From: Acanthochromis polyacanthus
Taxonomy: Eukaryota > Chordata > Actinopteri > Pomacentridae
Direction: 5' to 3'
Length of the DNA: 64,000 nt
Assembly (NCBI RefSeq): GCF_021347895.1
Contig: NC_067121.1
Span: 15,635,962-15,699,961, forward strand
The notes beneath the pieces were generated by a model. That model searched no databases and was not told the origin of the DNA. It saw only the letters and a list, made by a program, of their open reading frames with translations. Shown one piece after another: positions 15,061 to 33,788 of this stretch (positions are counted from its first letter, which is position 1; each line of letters starts with the position of its first letter). The position numbers and the translations under genes were made by a program.

Positions 15061-17700
15061 GATGCATTTTAGCCTAAATATCCCCAATTTTTGTCTTAGA
15101 TTTGGTATTTTACCTGACAGAAGCATATACTGTACAGACTGACAGAAGTTGAAAATCTGACAAACTTTTCAGTTTTTACAGTTTTTTTGCTTTGCTCAAT
15201 GATGTCATTTTGACTTCAAAAAACAACAGCAAAAAACATGCCTTTTTAACTTGCTGGAAGGTTTAAAAGCATATTTAGGAGGGTTAATAATCCCTGACTG
15301 TTCATTTACTTTCAATTTACATAAGGTTTAAGTGAAACCAAAAATACCTTTGACATTATATCTCAGTAAAAAATCTCATGTCAGTTAGACTGTGATAATG
15401 TTTGCCTTGTAAAGTGAGCATCTACCTTAAAGCATTGCTTTACTGCAGCTTTGTGTAGCTGTTCGCATGGCTGTGCAGCAGATCCAGACTTTAACTCTAC
15501 AGTGCAGAGATCCTCTGCTGACACAGTCACTGTCTGCAAATATTGTCTTCAAAGTTCCTAGGCAGACAGGAATGAAGCTGGCTAAATAGGAGTAGGGGGA
15601 TTTTCCAGACACTTTCAATAACATAGACAATCTACTCTGGCAGGGAAGCACCTTGGCAACTTTCAATGTAAACCATTTCAATTGCGCTTAATCTTCCCGG
15701 TTCACTGCTGTCTTAAGCTGAGACTGAGCTTGGTCTTGTTGTAAATATCCAACATCTGTGCATTTAACAGTGTATACATTGTCTGGAGCCTGTTTTCCAG
15801 TACATCATTCAAAACTGTTTCATCATATGTAAAGCTTGTTTGAGACAGTGATTTGTTCAAGGAAAACTATCTTTGAATGAGCTGAAGCACTACCCGCTCC
15901 ACAGTAAATATGATCCACACACACAGGTTTCTTCTGTCGTTCTTTTGCTGTTTGAAACTGTTTGTGTTTGCTGGAAAAACACATTTGTCCTCAGTAAAAA
16001 CATGTTTGAATGACTAGGCAGAGACATTCTTTGGCAGGTTCAGTCAATCCTCCCACTCAGATAAAATATCCTAGTGCTATTAAAACGAATGTTGACTTAG
16101 ACTATCTCCCACTGAGGTGGATTAAGCCATGATGTGATGAATTCTAAGCCAAGAGGGAGTCTTAACCAGCAGCTGAGAGAGCCTCTTCTAAACAAGGACA
16201 GTGAGAAAAAGACTCTATTCATCTTGCTCTGCTGTGTTTTAGTAGATATGGCAGGGCTGTATAAGATCCTGAGCGCTGTCTTCACAGAGGTCTGTCAGCA
16301 AACATGCCGCCAGCGTCTGCCTGCAGGCCTGTTTGTCTCTGAGGCCACGATCTGCACGCATCACTCAAAGTAAAGCTCTTCATTCAGCTGATGAAGTCCG
16401 CAGTGTGCTGAGGTAACCCAGTATGAACAAGTTGCTCTTGTTCAGCTGGAATGCAGGATATGAAACTGTTTAAAGAACTTATTCTTTTATAGCTCTTGGA
16501 ATTTTTATGGCAGAACACAGACATGTAGTTACAAATCAGAGAAAATCTTTTGCGATACACAGATATAGTGAAGTAATTTTCACATTCTGGCATTTTACAA
16601 GATTAAATTCTGTTTCTGGCTGTCTTTTTAACAGACAAGGACAGAGCTGTAGTCATGATAAACTCCTAACTCCTCAATATTTATTGCATCAAATCCAACA
16701 TACCAAACAGAATGTAATAAGGTTTTAAACAACGTTTTAAGAGTACTAACAGTTTTCAGTATTTTCCATTCACTGAGTTATACACATTCATAAAAACACA
16801 TTCCCATATACTGCACTAGCTATTTAACACAAAAGAACTATTTGCAATTTTCTACTACAACCACCAAGAGATTAAAGGATATGTCAGTTGATATTCTTTA
16901 TTTTTCTATTATCAAGACATCCCATGAAAAGACCAATGATGAACTATTACTGGTCTATGTGGATCCAAAGCGTGATGCATCTGTCTCCTGAAATTATGAT
17001 TCATGCTGTTTAACCAGGCTTTCCTTCATTCTCATGAATATTGGCATTGTAGTTCTATTTTGGTTAATCCCACATACACCATCTGCCTACCTGAATACTC
17101 ACTTGCAAATGTCGTATTTACTCCAGTTTGAGTGACATTGGCGAACATTACAAATACTACAGTGCATATCTATTTTTGGGAATTATTGAACTTTTTAAAT
17201 AAATACCTAATGACAGGCCTGTCTGAAAGACATTATGATTAAAATAAGCATCAGGTTTGACAATTGACTGTTTTATCCCATGTAGTGTGTCAAAGTGGAT
17301 GACAACAGATGCTGCTTCATAACAACTGAAATTCTCATTGTTTTTGCATTGTATGAAAACTGCATATTATGTGACATCTCATCAGACCAGTGCAGTCAGA
17401 ATTCATAAGAAATTGTTGGTTTCAATCTTTTCATGACATTGGTCATCAGTAACAAAAATATAGAATTTGTTATCCTCCAAATAAAATTATTATAACTAAT
17501 GGTGTGCAATATCAGTAACACAAAGCAGCAAAACAAGACAAGGACAATGAACAGCAGCAGAACACACATTTCAAGCAGTTAACCAGCGTGCAAGGAACAG
17601 AAGCATCTAACAACAGTACTTGTATTTGTTAAAGCAAAACAAAAGAAACAAACAAAACAAAATATCATTTCTAAAAATACATAATCAAGTAATTGTGATG
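15061..17700. other. Intergenic, no gene seen
   Basis: No exon could be supported. The sequence lies downstream of the minus-strand lysyl oxidase gene and may include part of its 3' UTR near the right edge. Confidence 0.4.
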
Positions 17701-17710
17701 ATATCACTAG

Positions 17711-17750
17711 TTTATTTACAAAACCGGTGTAAACTGATTTTGTATTTATT
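17711..17750 (-). terminator. Candidate poly(A) signals of the lysyl oxidase gene
   Basis: Two TTTATT hexamers on the plus strand (17,711-17,716 and 17,745-17,750), which are AATAAA on the coding strand, lie 160-200 nt after the lysyl oxidase stop codon. No cleavage site can be proven from sequence. Confidence 0.45.
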
Positions 17751-17908
17751 GCCAATAAATGCAACTTAAGCCTTCATAGCAAAATTGTAGCTCACAGCTA
17801 CATCTGTAATACAAAAACGTTACCAATTGCACTTTCTCTTCGAATGTTGCTGTCCAGCAGGGAGAGATATGTGGTTGTAAAAGTCCTGCAGATATTACAG
17901 GAAACGGT

Positions 17909-23574
<5,666 letters not shown>

Positions 23575-23719
23575 TGCAATAAAAGTGGAAAAAAACGAAC
23601 CCCTTCCAGTAAATCAGTGATTATGGCATAAATTGCTCGTTTTTTGGAGACAGGATGAAAAGCAGGAGTGTGCTCTGAGCTGTGACACTGGACAACATGC
23701 CACTTCTCAGGACTGGAGA

Positions 23720-23757
23720 GGAGAGGAGGGCTGCAACCTTTTTCTGCTCTTTTATCG
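23720..23757 (-). promoter_or_regulatory. Possible core promoter of the lysyl oxidase gene
   Basis: On the coding strand a GATAAAAG TATA-like box lies about 180 nt upstream of the ATG, followed by the purine-rich GAGCAGAAAAAGG. This spacing would give a short 5' UTR of roughly 150 nt without another intron. It is a sequence-only guess. Confidence 0.3.
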
Positions 23758-23759
23758 AA

Positions 23760-25672
23760 TTCAGCCCACTTAATTTCGTAAAGTCAAATTTCTTGCGGGA
23801 AAATTTAACCCATCCCTTGCCGTGGTAAAGTTCGGTTACACAAGCACGTTTGCTAAGTAAACTTTACGCAAGGGTGTCATCTGAAGTCGTCCAAATGTTT
23901 CTGTTCAATATGGTTACTTTCCAGGAAAAGCAGAAGCTGTTTGTTGAATATATTAACGTTCACATCAAACCCGCACTGAAAAAGAAGACTGCAAAAGAAA
24001 AAATCTCATCCTCCTTTGGATAAGAATTAGTAAGAGTTTCATTAAGAATTAAAAACGCACTTACTTGAATTTCTGTTTATGTAATTCCAGATTCATTTTT
24101 GTTTTTTTTAGGATTATTTAGACAAATACAACCTGGTACATTTTAACCAAAACTGTAATTCTGCAACAGTCATGAAAAAGCTGTATTATAGTTTTATAGT
24201 ATAAACATTCACCACAAGGCGGCAGTCTGCGTTTGGAAGTTACAATCTTGCAGCCCATTATACACTCTATGCTGCAGACATGGTTGCTTTTATCATCCAG
24301 CTTCACTTTTAGGTGCCTTTTTGATGGATTAAAGATGCTCGAAAACATGTTACCATTCGCACACACATTTTTTTGGGACCTGAGAATGTGTGTGGCCAAA
24401 TGGCTTCATAGCCCACCCTGCAACATTTGGAAAAATTAGCCCACTTGGTAATTTCACTTGCAAGGACCACACCATTGATTTGAAGCTTGATTGTTTATTG
24501 GATACAAAGGATCATTAAGTTGGTGATGACTGTGATGAGTTGAAAGGGTGTAGGGGGAAAAGTTTAGTCAGAGGTCAGCAGCAACTCCCTAGGAAAAGGA
24601 GAAGACAGGAATAGGAGGCAGAAGTACAGGGAGGGTGGATGGGGTTTGAGAAGCATGAAGGAACAAGTGGTAAGAGCAGAGTGGTGTGTATAGGCATAAG
24701 ACAGGAAAGGCGGTGATTGAGGTGTGGGAATGCACTGGAACCTCATCAAAAAAAAAATGAATCTCCATTCTCTGGGGTTACCAGACTGTTGTATATACTG
24801 ACCTCAGATTTGGCCAGTACATACAACAGACCTTAATGATGAAAAGTTGGTGCAAATTAACTGTTGGACTGTTGTTTAAGAAAACAAAACAAGAAAACAA
24901 CAAATGAAAAAATGGGGAAAATGCAACAAAATCTGTTAAAGCAATAGAGTAAAAACATGTTTACCTAATTTAATACTTCAGTGCTCTAAAGTTTGACAAA
25001 CAACAGAGAAGAAGTATTTTGTGCTAGAGTCATTGAGAACAAAACTAATGATACTGTGGAAATACTAAAGTAAACTGCACTCAGAGTAAGCAAGTTGAAA
25101 TATTTTTAGAGAACTGTCAGATTATTTCACTTTCAAAATAAAATAAAATGGTAAAGACTAAATAACACTTGTAAAGACTTGATGAGAAGATCTTGTGTAC
25201 AGACTGCATCATATTTAAATAGAAATCTTACTCTACAAAGTAAGTACCAACCAGATGTAATGAAGCACAAATATATATTGATTTCCTCTAAAAAATTGCC
25301 AGTAGGAAATGTAAATACTCAAGCAGGGTCAAAGCAAGTTTATTTTTATAGCATAGATTATGCACAAAGGTAATTCAATGCTCTGCTATCACATTTTTTT
25401 CTCTCTTTTATCCCATCCCCAACCAGTTGAGGCAGATGGCTGCTCTCCCTGAGCCTGGTTCTGCTGAAGGTCCCTTCCTGTCAAAGACCAACAACATTTG
25501 TTGTTCCTTGTTAGAGATTATTTCCTTCAAAAAACTCTTCAATGATCGGAAAGAAACTTTAAAGGGGAGTTTTATTCCCTGCCATCTCCAAAGATTTTGT
25601 TCAAAGACAATCCTAAGATTTGTAATTGTGTGAGGTCTTCCCCTTACTGTGTGAATCTGTACTATATAAATA
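23760..25672. other. Upstream region of the lysyl oxidase gene, no gene seen
   Basis: A purine-rich stretch lies at about 24,590-24,740, and a short A-rich retroposon head (GTTTATTTTTATAGCAT) at about 25,335-25,360. No exon or RNA gene was recognised. Confidence 0.45.
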
Positions 25673-27207
25673 TTGTCAAGAATCAACAACAAGTGGGACA
25701 CAATCGTGAAGTGGAATGAAATTTATTGGATATTTTAAACTTTTTTAACAAATAAAAAACTGAAAAGTGGGGTGTGCAATATTATTCGGCCCCTTTACTT
25801 TCAGTGCAGCAAACTCACTCCAGAAGTTCAGTGAGGATCTCTGAATGATCCAATGTTGTCCTAAATGACTGATGATGATAAATAGAATCCACCTGTGTGT
25901 AATCTAGTCTCCGTATAAATGCACCTGCTCTGTGATAGTCTCAGGGTTCTGTTTAAAGTGCAGAGAGCATCATGAAGACCAAGGAACACACCAGGCAGGT
26001 CCGAGATACTGTTGTGGAGAAGTTTAAAGCCGGATTTGGATACAAAAAGATTTCCCAAGCTTTAAATATCTCAAGGAGCACTGTGCAAGCAATCATATTG
26101 AAATGGAAGGAGTATCAGACCACTGCAAATCTACCAAGACCCGGCCGTCCCTCTAAACTTTAACCTCGAACAAGGAGAAGACTGATCAGAGATGCAGCCA
26201 AGAGGCCCATGATCACTCTGGATGAACTGCAGAGATCTACAGCTGAGGTGGGAGAGTCTGTCCATAGGACAACAATCAGTCGTACACTGCACAAATCTGG
26301 CCTTTATGGAAGAGTGGCAAGAAGAAAGCCATTTGTCAAAGATATCCATAAAAAGTCTCGTTTGAAGTTTGCCACAAGCCACCTGGGAGACACACCAAAC
26401 ATGTGGAAGAAGGTGCTCCGGTCAGATGAAACCAAAATGGAACTTTTTGGCCACAATGCAAAATGATATGTTTGGCGTAAAAGCAACACAGTTCATCACC
26501 CTGAACACACCATCCCCACTGTCAAACATGGTGGTGGCAGCCTCATGGTTTGGGCCTGCTTTTCTTCAGCAGGGACAGGGAAGATGGTTAAAATTGATGG
26601 GAAGATGAATGGAGCCAAATACAGGACTATTCTGGAAGAAAACCTGTTGGAGTCTGCAAAAGACCTGAGACTGGGATGGAGATTTATCTTCCAACAGGAC
26701 AATGATCCAAAACATAAAGTCAAATCTACAATGGAATGGTTCACAAATAAACGTATCAGGTGTTAGAATGGCCAAGTCAAAGTCCAGACCTGAATCCAAT
26801 CGAGAATCTGTGGGCAGAGCTGAAGACTGCTGTTCACAAACGCTCTCCATCCAACCTCACTGAGCTCGAGCTGTTTTGCAAGGAAGAATTGGCAAGAATT
26901 TCAGTCTCTCGATGTGCAAAACTGATAGACATACCCCAAGCGACTTGCAGCTGTAATTGCAGCAAAAGGTGGCGCTACAAAGTATTAATGCAAGGGGGCC
27001 GAATAATATTGCACGCCCCACTTTTCAGGTTTTTTATTTGTTAAAAAAGTTTAAAATATCCAATAAATTTAGTTCCACTTCACGATTGTGTCCCACTTGT
27101 TGTTGATTCTTGACAAAAAATTAAAATTTTTATCTTTATGTTTGAAGCCTGAAATGTGGCGAAAGGTTGAAAAGTTCAAGGGGGCCGAATACTTTCACAA
27201 GGCACTG
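25673..27207 (+). mobile_element. Tc1-like transposon, family B, left tip lost
   Basis: The right end is intact: GGGGGCCGAATACTTTCACA then AGGCACTG followed by TA (27,208-27,209). The inner repeat (TTGTCAAGAATCAACAACAA, CACTTTTCA, AATATTATTCGGCCCC) is found inverted at both ends. On the left, the outer part equivalent to the last roughly 90 bp of the right end is missing, and unrelated sequence begins at 25,672. The element cannot be mobilised in its present state. Confidence 0.88.
25972..26990 (+). pseudogene. Tc1-like transposase pseudogene (family B)
   Basis: Starts MKTKEHTRQVRDTVVEKF with a helix-turn-helix (GYKKISQALNISRSTVQAI). Catalytic motifs remain readable: [21 protein letters not shown] and [15 protein letters not shown]. 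There are four lesions: TAA at 26,161, TGA at 26,464 (CGA in relatives, AAA CGA TAT), a frameshift near 26,755 just before the [13 protein letters not shown] block, and another near 26,930 before the C-terminal [13 protein letters not shown] end. It is far more decayed than family A, so it is older. Confidence 0.88.
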
Positions 27208-27209
27208 TA

Positions 27210-27252
27210 TATATATATATATATATATATATAGATAGATAGATAGATAGAT
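27210..27252. repeat. (TA)n then (GATA)n microsatellite
   Basis: TA repeats directly follow the family B Tc1 terminus and change to GATA units. It lies between the Tc1 and a tRNA-like repeat. Confidence 0.9.
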
Positions 27253-27612
27253 AGGTGGGCTGCACAGTGGGTAGTGGTTAGCACTTTCGCCTATCAGCAA
27301 GAAGATCCCCGGTTAAAATCCTGGGGTGGGCCTGGGATCTTTCTGCATGAAGTTTGCATGTTCTCCCTGTGCATGCGTGGGTTTTCTCGGGGCACTCCGG
27401 CTTCCTCCCACAGTCCAAAAATATGCTGAGATTAATTGTTATTCTAAATTGCCCGTAGGTGTGAATGTGAGTGTGATTGTTTGTCTGTATATGGAGACCT
27501 GCAACGGACTGGCGACCTGTCCAGGGTGTCCCCTGCCTTCGCACGAGTCAGCTGGGACAGGCTCCAGCACCCCCCGCGACCCTAGTGAGGATAAAGTGGT
27601 GTATAGATAATG
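27253..27612 (+). repeat. tRNA-headed SINE-like interspersed repeat
   Basis: It begins GTGGGCTGCACAGTGGGTAG with a degenerate A-box (TAGTGGTTAGCACTTTCGCC) and a decayed B-box (CGGTTAAAATCC where GGTTCGAATCC is expected). It continues with the conserved body GTTTGCATGTTCTCCCTGTG, GTGGGTTTTCTCGGG, CTTCCTCCCACAGTCC, GACTGGCGACCTGTCCAGGG and ends near GATAATGGATATG. This body is very common in teleost genomes. The B-box changes make polymerase III activity unlikely. Confidence 0.75.
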
Positions 27613-27613
27613 G

Positions 27614-27616
<3 letters not shown>

Positions 27617-27663
<47 letters not shown>
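27617..27663. repeat. (TA)n microsatellite
   Basis: About 23 TA units form the tail of the SINE-like repeat. Confidence 0.95.
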
Positions 27664-27667
<4 letters not shown>

Positions 27668-30600
27668 TCAAAACGAAAATAATACAAAGCAACTTAAAAG
27701 AATAGAAGCTATTTTAAAGAAAATTAAATATATATTAACTACAGGATAATATTTACGTACAATACAGGAAATCGTACTAAGTTACTTTCCTTCACTGTGT
27801 GACTCAGACTTCAGCATAAATAACAACTGAGGACTGTTATTAATGACAATGGGGTTTTTTTAGGGAAAGAATTTGCTTGATATGGGTCACAAAAAAAATA
27901 AGGCATTGATGTATAGAGGAGTCATGTAGAGCCTAGAGTTTGTCACTTCTCAAATTAATTATTGTGGTATATGTTTCCTCTGCCAAATAAGGCAACAGGA
28001 TGGCAATCCTCTCCACTGTTCTATTTTTAGCTAAAGAAACCTCCCAAAGCCCAGCACCGCCTTGCTCTGTTCCCTGCCACTGTCCAGATTTATAAGAGCC
28101 ACAGATCCTCAGCACTGGTTTGGCACAAGACTTCCCAAGCAGGACATATAACCAACAAAATTTAGCCAGTAAGTATTAACGTCGAATTAAGCCTTTCTTG
28201 TCTGTATTACCTGAAAGTAAACAAATCACAACAAATGTTGCCACAAAAACCAATCTTTTATTGTTAAATGGGAGTGTTTGGAAATAAAACAAACAGTTTC
28301 TGGTTGTTTTCATGGTACATCTACAGCAGCGACAGATCTTTCCCCATGTGAAAGACTAATTCTTGTACGCTTTGAATATATCTTATCCCATGAATCTAGG
28401 TATCCAGGGCTGCTCACAGCTTTGCTTCTTGTGAGAATTAACGAAGATGATGATCTTAAAATGGTTTTACCACAAGAAACTCCTCCTACAAGGAATATAC
28501 CTGTTATCTTTCCCTGAGGCCTCACACTGCCATTCTGAGGAGTAAAATGATAGATCCAGAAGGTTTACCACAGATCATGGGGAGACAACACAGGTGAGAT
28601 ATTGAAAAAATGTTTGAAATATGAAACTCTACAGTTATGTACATATTTAGTATAGTTGGACACAGGAGTGCAGATTGTCAGTTCTCATGACTCGTGTCTT
28701 GCTTATCTTTGATTAACCTTTGCCAGAAGCTAGTCAGCTCTCCTCACATTTCACCAACATGCTGCTGTTATCATCTTCACGTTTTAATTTTTCTACACGT
28801 GACATGTTAGCAGGGAGAGCATTTAATATGTGATCTATTGAAGCGGTTCTAAATAGACTTCTAGACTGATGACCTTGAACCTAAGCCTCAATATAAATGT
28901 CAAGAATCAAGAGTTGAATGCTTGAGAGATATGCTGAAAATAAATGCAGTCTGCTGAAATATATAACATGCTTCTTATATTACTGAAACACTACATTTTA
29001 TCCCAACTCACTGCATTTGAATTGTAGTTTAGTAGTTTGAGAGGAAAAGAGTTTTTAAATCCAATTCAAAATTATTTATTTGTTGTTTAATGGGTGGGGA
29101 TAGATGAAGATTTTTTAACAGCAGATACACTGTAACTTATTTCTCTTTTTTTCTTCCAAGTGGCTGGAACTGAATCGCTCACCTCCTAGCATCTTAAAAT
29201 GTAAACTGTAAAAAACATACAGCCAGTCTCATCAGTCATTACCAAAAGAGGCATCAGTTTACTTGAAGTCTTTTTTCATCACTTCTAAGCAGAATAGAAA
29301 CAAATGATTATGTATTTATTCATCAGAAAAATATAATTCATGCTGTGGGGTACCATAAGCCGAGGCTGGTGTATTAACAGATAATAAATCACTCAATACT
29401 GTAGTAATAATAAATATAGGTAACTCTACTGTACATTGAAATATACTTAAAATATACCTATCCCTGCTTATAAGGACATTATTGTACTTTAGAAACAATT
29501 TATTGCATGTTCATATACTAGGACTGCTTATAAGTGCTAAATCAGTTGTAAGACTCAAGCGTTGCACAAAAACAGTTGTTCACATATGTTTGACTCAGTG
29601 AGGCTGGTATGAATATTCCTGTCATTCATTCAGTGGCATAACCACAACTGTTCACATGCCTCAGCGGTCCTCACTCACTCATACAGGGGCTCAATGGAGC
29701 ATGTGATGGCTGCTTATCTCCTGTGTCACTGCCTCTTCTCCCTAATATGGATGCCCTGGCTGTACATTTTGGGGTTTCCATAGCAGCAGGTGACGTGAGA
29801 GCACATGCCACCCCACAAGGCTCTCAGTTTAGCGGTCGGTCACTCTGACCAGGCTGTGGAGGTTCCAGAGGGTGAGGGGCAATCAGTAATTGGCTGTACA
29901 CTTGTTAAATATATTCCCCTGACACCTCAAGCACTTAGCCTAAATATAAACTAACAGAGCAGTTACACTCCAACTGTTGGCACATAAAGACTCCCAGAAA
30001 TGCATCACAAGACCCCCAGTCCCCTGACACACCCTCTGTACTCTGAGCAAGGTTACGTGTGTGATCACAAGGGAAAATTCACAAAAAGTCTGTCACCAAA
30101 GGCTTATACTGTGTATTCTGAGAGTATAAACCTTAAAACATCTTAGTCATCAGTGTTTGTGCCACACAAATAAGTTCTTTTATGGGTCAAAAGTGATTCC
30201 ATGTCTTCGGCTGCAGCTAGACATTACAGTCTTTGTGTTCAATAGGTTCATGATTTTAAAATATTAGTTAAATTAAATATATGCTGCACGCAGCTGAGAC
30301 TGAAGGTCGAGCAGAGTGGGTGACTTTTAAATGACTTTTGGAGAGCTATTCACCTTCCAATGCTAAGCACAAGTACTCTCACTCCATGTCTTGTTGAAAT
30401 TGATGCCAGAAATTGAAAATATATTTAAACAGTAATTTTGCTAGTTTATTTTGCTGTGCTGCAGACAAAGACATAGAAAAGTTATCAGTTGTTACAGGGC
30501 ATGTTGTGTTGTTTGCACAGCACCCGAACACGAGGCAACCAAGGCTTTGGTTTTAGTTTGGCTCTTGAGCAAGACATACGCAGAACATTCTGGAGCTCAC

Positions 30601-30712
30601 TCTGACCTCCCTGTGTGGATGCAAGTGAAAAGATAATTTTCCCTTGTAGGGTTTACAGAAATGTCATGCAGTTTATTTCCTTAAAAGTTCCAGAGGGGGT
30701 TCCATGTCCTGT
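27664..30712. other. Intergenic, no gene seen
   Basis: Three kilobases between the SINE-like repeat and the next Tc1. One 79-codon frame at 28,278-28,517 has no recognisable domain or splice context and is not called. No RNA gene was recognised. Confidence 0.4.
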
Positions 30713-30714
30713 TA

Positions 30715-32326
30715 CAGTGCCTATCATAAGTATTCACCCCCTTTGATGTTTTACCCTTTTATTGCTTTCATAAAGCAATCATGGTCAATAAAATTTTGCT
30801 TTTTTAACAAAAAAATTTATTGGAAAAAACTCTTTAATGTCAAAGTGAAAACAGATTTCTATAAAGTAATGTTAATGAGAGAAAATTATATAAATGAAAA
30901 TAATTGTTTGCATAATTATTCACTCCCTTCAAGTCAGTATTTAGTAGATGCACCTTTGGCTGCAATCACAGCAGTGAGTCTGTGTGGATAGGTCTCAATC
31001 AGTCTTGCACATCTGCCCACTGCAATTTTGCTCCATTCTTCTTTGCAAAACTGCTCAAGCTCTGTCAGGTTGCGCGGGTATCGGGCATGAACAGCCCTTT
31101 TTAAGTCCAGCCACAAATTCTCTATAGGATTGAGGTCTGGGCTTTGACTCGGCCACTCCAGAACATTTACCTGGTTGTTTTTTTTAACCATTTCTGTGTA
31201 GCTTTTGCAGTATGTTTTGGATCATTGTCTCTCCCAAGACGTAGTTCTCTTGCAGACTGAAAAAGATTGTCCCCCAGGATTTCAGTGTATTTTGCAGCAT
31301 TCATTCTGCCCTCTATCTTTACAAGCCTTCCAGGTCCAGTTGCTGAGAAACATCCCCACAGCATGATGCTGCCACCACCATGCTACCCAGTGGGGATGGT
31401 GTGTTTTTGGTGATGTGCAGTGTTTGGTTTCCGCCAAACATGACGTCTTGTCTGATGGCCAAAAAGCTCAATTTTAGTCTCATCAGACCAAAGAATCTTC
31501 TTCCACTTGACCATGGAGTCTTCCACGTGTTTTTGGCAAACTCTAGTCGAGATCTAATATGACTTTTCTTCAACAGTGGCTTTCTCATTGCCACTCTCCC
31601 ATAAAGCTTTGACCGGTGAAGAACCCGGGCAGCAGTTGCTACATGCACAGTCTCTCCCATCTCAGCAGCTGAAGCTTGTAACTCCTTCAGAGTAGTTGTA
31701 GGGGTCTTGGCTGCTTCTCTCACTAGTCTCCTACTTGCACGGTCACTCAGTTTACGAGAGCGGCCTGATCTAGGCAGATTCACACAAGTGCCATATTCCT
31801 TCCATTTCTTAATAATTGATTTCACTGAACTCCGGGGGATGTTCAGTGCCTTGGAAATTTTTTTGTAACCATCCCCTGAATTGTACTTCTCAATAACCCT
31901 TTCCCTGAGTTGCTTAGAGTGTTCTTCTGTCTTCATGGTGTAATGGTAGCCAGGAATACTGATCAACCACTCTCTGGACCCTTCAGACACAGGTGTTTTA
32001 CAACTCAATCACAACACACCCACACCACTCAGGTGATCTTCATTTCACTAATTGTGAGACTATTGGCAACAATTTGATGGACCACTATTGAATTAGACCA
32101 TTAAATTAAAAAGGGGTGAATAATTATGCAAACAATTATTTTTATTTATATAATTTTCTTTCATTAACATTACTTTATAGAAATCTGTTTTCACTTTGAC
32201 ATTAAAGAGTTTTTTCCAATAAAGTTTTTGTTAAAAAAGCAAAATTTTATTGACCATGATTGATTTATGAAAGGGTTAATAAAAGGGTAAAACATCAAAG
32301 GGGGTGAATACTTATGATAGGCACTG
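30715..32326 (-). mobile_element. Tc1-like transposon, family C
   Basis: Complete at both ends. The tips read CAGTGCCTATCATAAGTATT followed by CACCCCCTTT, with TA outside on each side (30,713-30,714 and 32,327-32,328). The inverted repeats run about 220 bp and include an inner GAATAATTATGCAAACAATT copy, again an IR/DR layout. The length of 1,612 bp is normal. The transposase is on the minus strand. The family is distinct from A and B. Confidence 0.93.
30934..31936 (-). pseudogene. Tc1-like transposase pseudogene (family C)
   Basis: Starts MKTEEHSKQLRERVIEKYNS with helix-turn-helix GYKKISKALNIPRSSVKSII. It stays in frame to RSRLEFAK (about 31,530), where a frameshift scrambles the segment that should hold the first catalytic Asp. 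A second frame resumes at [20 protein letters not shown] (31,364). A short in-frame loss then fuses LRLG directly to RDNDPKH, removing about six residues before the second Asp. A further shift precedes [18 protein letters not shown] (31,160). The C-terminus AAKGASTKY is intact. It is inactive. Confidence 0.88.
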
Positions 32327-32328
32327 TA

Positions 32329-33657
32329 AGTGTTCCTCATCAGGTGACGTTGTCTTTTTGTCTTAGCTTGTCCATGAATACAGTCGATGTGAGTCTGCAA
32401 TGCTGGAGCTGAACAGCAGTAAAAGAAGCTGTTGTACATACTCAACGTTTCTCTCTTGGAAGATTAGAACTTAAAGTGACACACAAAACAAACTGAGGTT
32501 TCCCCTAGCATTGATCTGTTTATGGATTTCAGGTCATAGCTAGAACAATTCTTTTACATATTAAAATTGAATACCTCTGCATCTTACATTTTCTAATCCA
32601 CAATGACAATAAATTAATTTACAGGTTTTCTTGTTTATATAGTAACTATTCAATAATGTCCTTATACCATTACTTAGTCCATTTGAAAATAAGCAACTTA
32701 AAACAAAGTTGAGTTATGAGTATTTTAATTTTTATTCATTTTATCTGAAAAATACTACTGACCCCTGGCCTCCTGTCATTGGAGTAATAAGTTGAGTATC
32801 AATGTTTTACAGGATAAAGTGGGTATATTGAATGGATTAAAAGGTAACACAATGCGTATTTAAATATAGATATGATAGTTGTAGATGGCTATGTTACAGA
32901 AGGTTATATGGGGAACAAATTATTGAGTTCCAGGCGATCAAACAGATGATGAGAAATAAATTGTCTTTAATTAAAGTAGGATATTTGTATTAGGATCTTG
33001 CTTTATACAAATATATTGTATTATCTCTCTTTGTCAATGCAAGTGCACCTGTTTATTTCCTCTTTCTTTAAAGCAATAGATAGCTTTAAAAAAATGCTTC
33101 CTCGTGTTTGAGATGACAGTTACACAGCTGTTAGATTGAATCACTTCTCTTTTATCTTTTCCTTTATGTTCACTGCAAATCACTCTCTCTTTTCGTCCAG
33201 CTGCTGTTATGACTGCAAAAGCACTAAATCTAATCTCTGTGATAGAGGCTCATTCAAGAGCTACAGGATGTCATCAGTCATCCTCTATATACTGTATTTT
33301 TGTCTATGTGGTTTATGAATCATGTGTACTAAGAAAAACAGGAAACGCAAAATGGGTCGAGTCATTTCTTTGAGTTGTGAGACACATATCAATCCCAGTG
33401 GGCATTTTATACTTTAAAGTACAACAAGATCAGAGACAGACAGGTGTTACACACTGGACAGTCCAGAGGTGGCTTATCTTTTAGAAAAAGTTACACAGGA
33501 TCATACAAAACACAACACTTCTGCCATTAGTTCTGAATAAGTTACATGATTTCCTATTTACAAATCAGGCTGGAATAATAGAACTGGTGTTACACAATCA
33601 TTCAAAATGATATTTACAAGTCTATACACAAATCCACTGTGAGCCCCGTCCTGCTGT

Positions 33658-33660
<3 letters not shown>
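32329..33660. other. Intergenic, no gene seen
   Basis: AT-rich sequence downstream of nmrk2 with no supported exon or repeat. Confidence 0.45.

Positions 33661-33711
<51 letters not shown>
33661..33711. repeat. (GA)n microsatellite downstream of nmrk2
   Basis: About 25 GA units lie 78 nt past the nmrk2 stop codon, in its 3' UTR or just beyond. Confidence 0.95.
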
Positions 33712-33713
<2 letters not shown>

Positions 33714-33776
33714 ATGTAACATACATTGAATCCAAACAATTATTAGTGATCTGTCAGTATGTAGAAGATGTTATTT

Positions 33777-33787
33777 TTTTTTATTTA
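33777..33787 (-). terminator. Poly(A) signal immediately after the nmrk2 stop
   Basis: The coding strand reads TAG GTAAATAAA, so a canonical AATAAA follows the stop codon by only about 4 nt, with another A-rich AATAAC just after. If used, the 3' UTR would be only about 20-40 nt. Confidence 0.45.
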
Positions 33788-33788
33788 C

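Noticed and set aside
15427..15681. 84-codon minus-strand frame downstream of lysyl oxidase
   Set aside because: No recognisable similarity or gene context.
27253..27330. tRNA gene at the head of the SINE-like repeat
   Set aside because: The B-box is degraded and no cloverleaf can be drawn; it is a repeat head, not a tRNA gene.
28278..28517. 79-codon frame with possible acidic patch
   Set aside because: No similarity recognised, no splice partners and no promoter signals; expected by chance.
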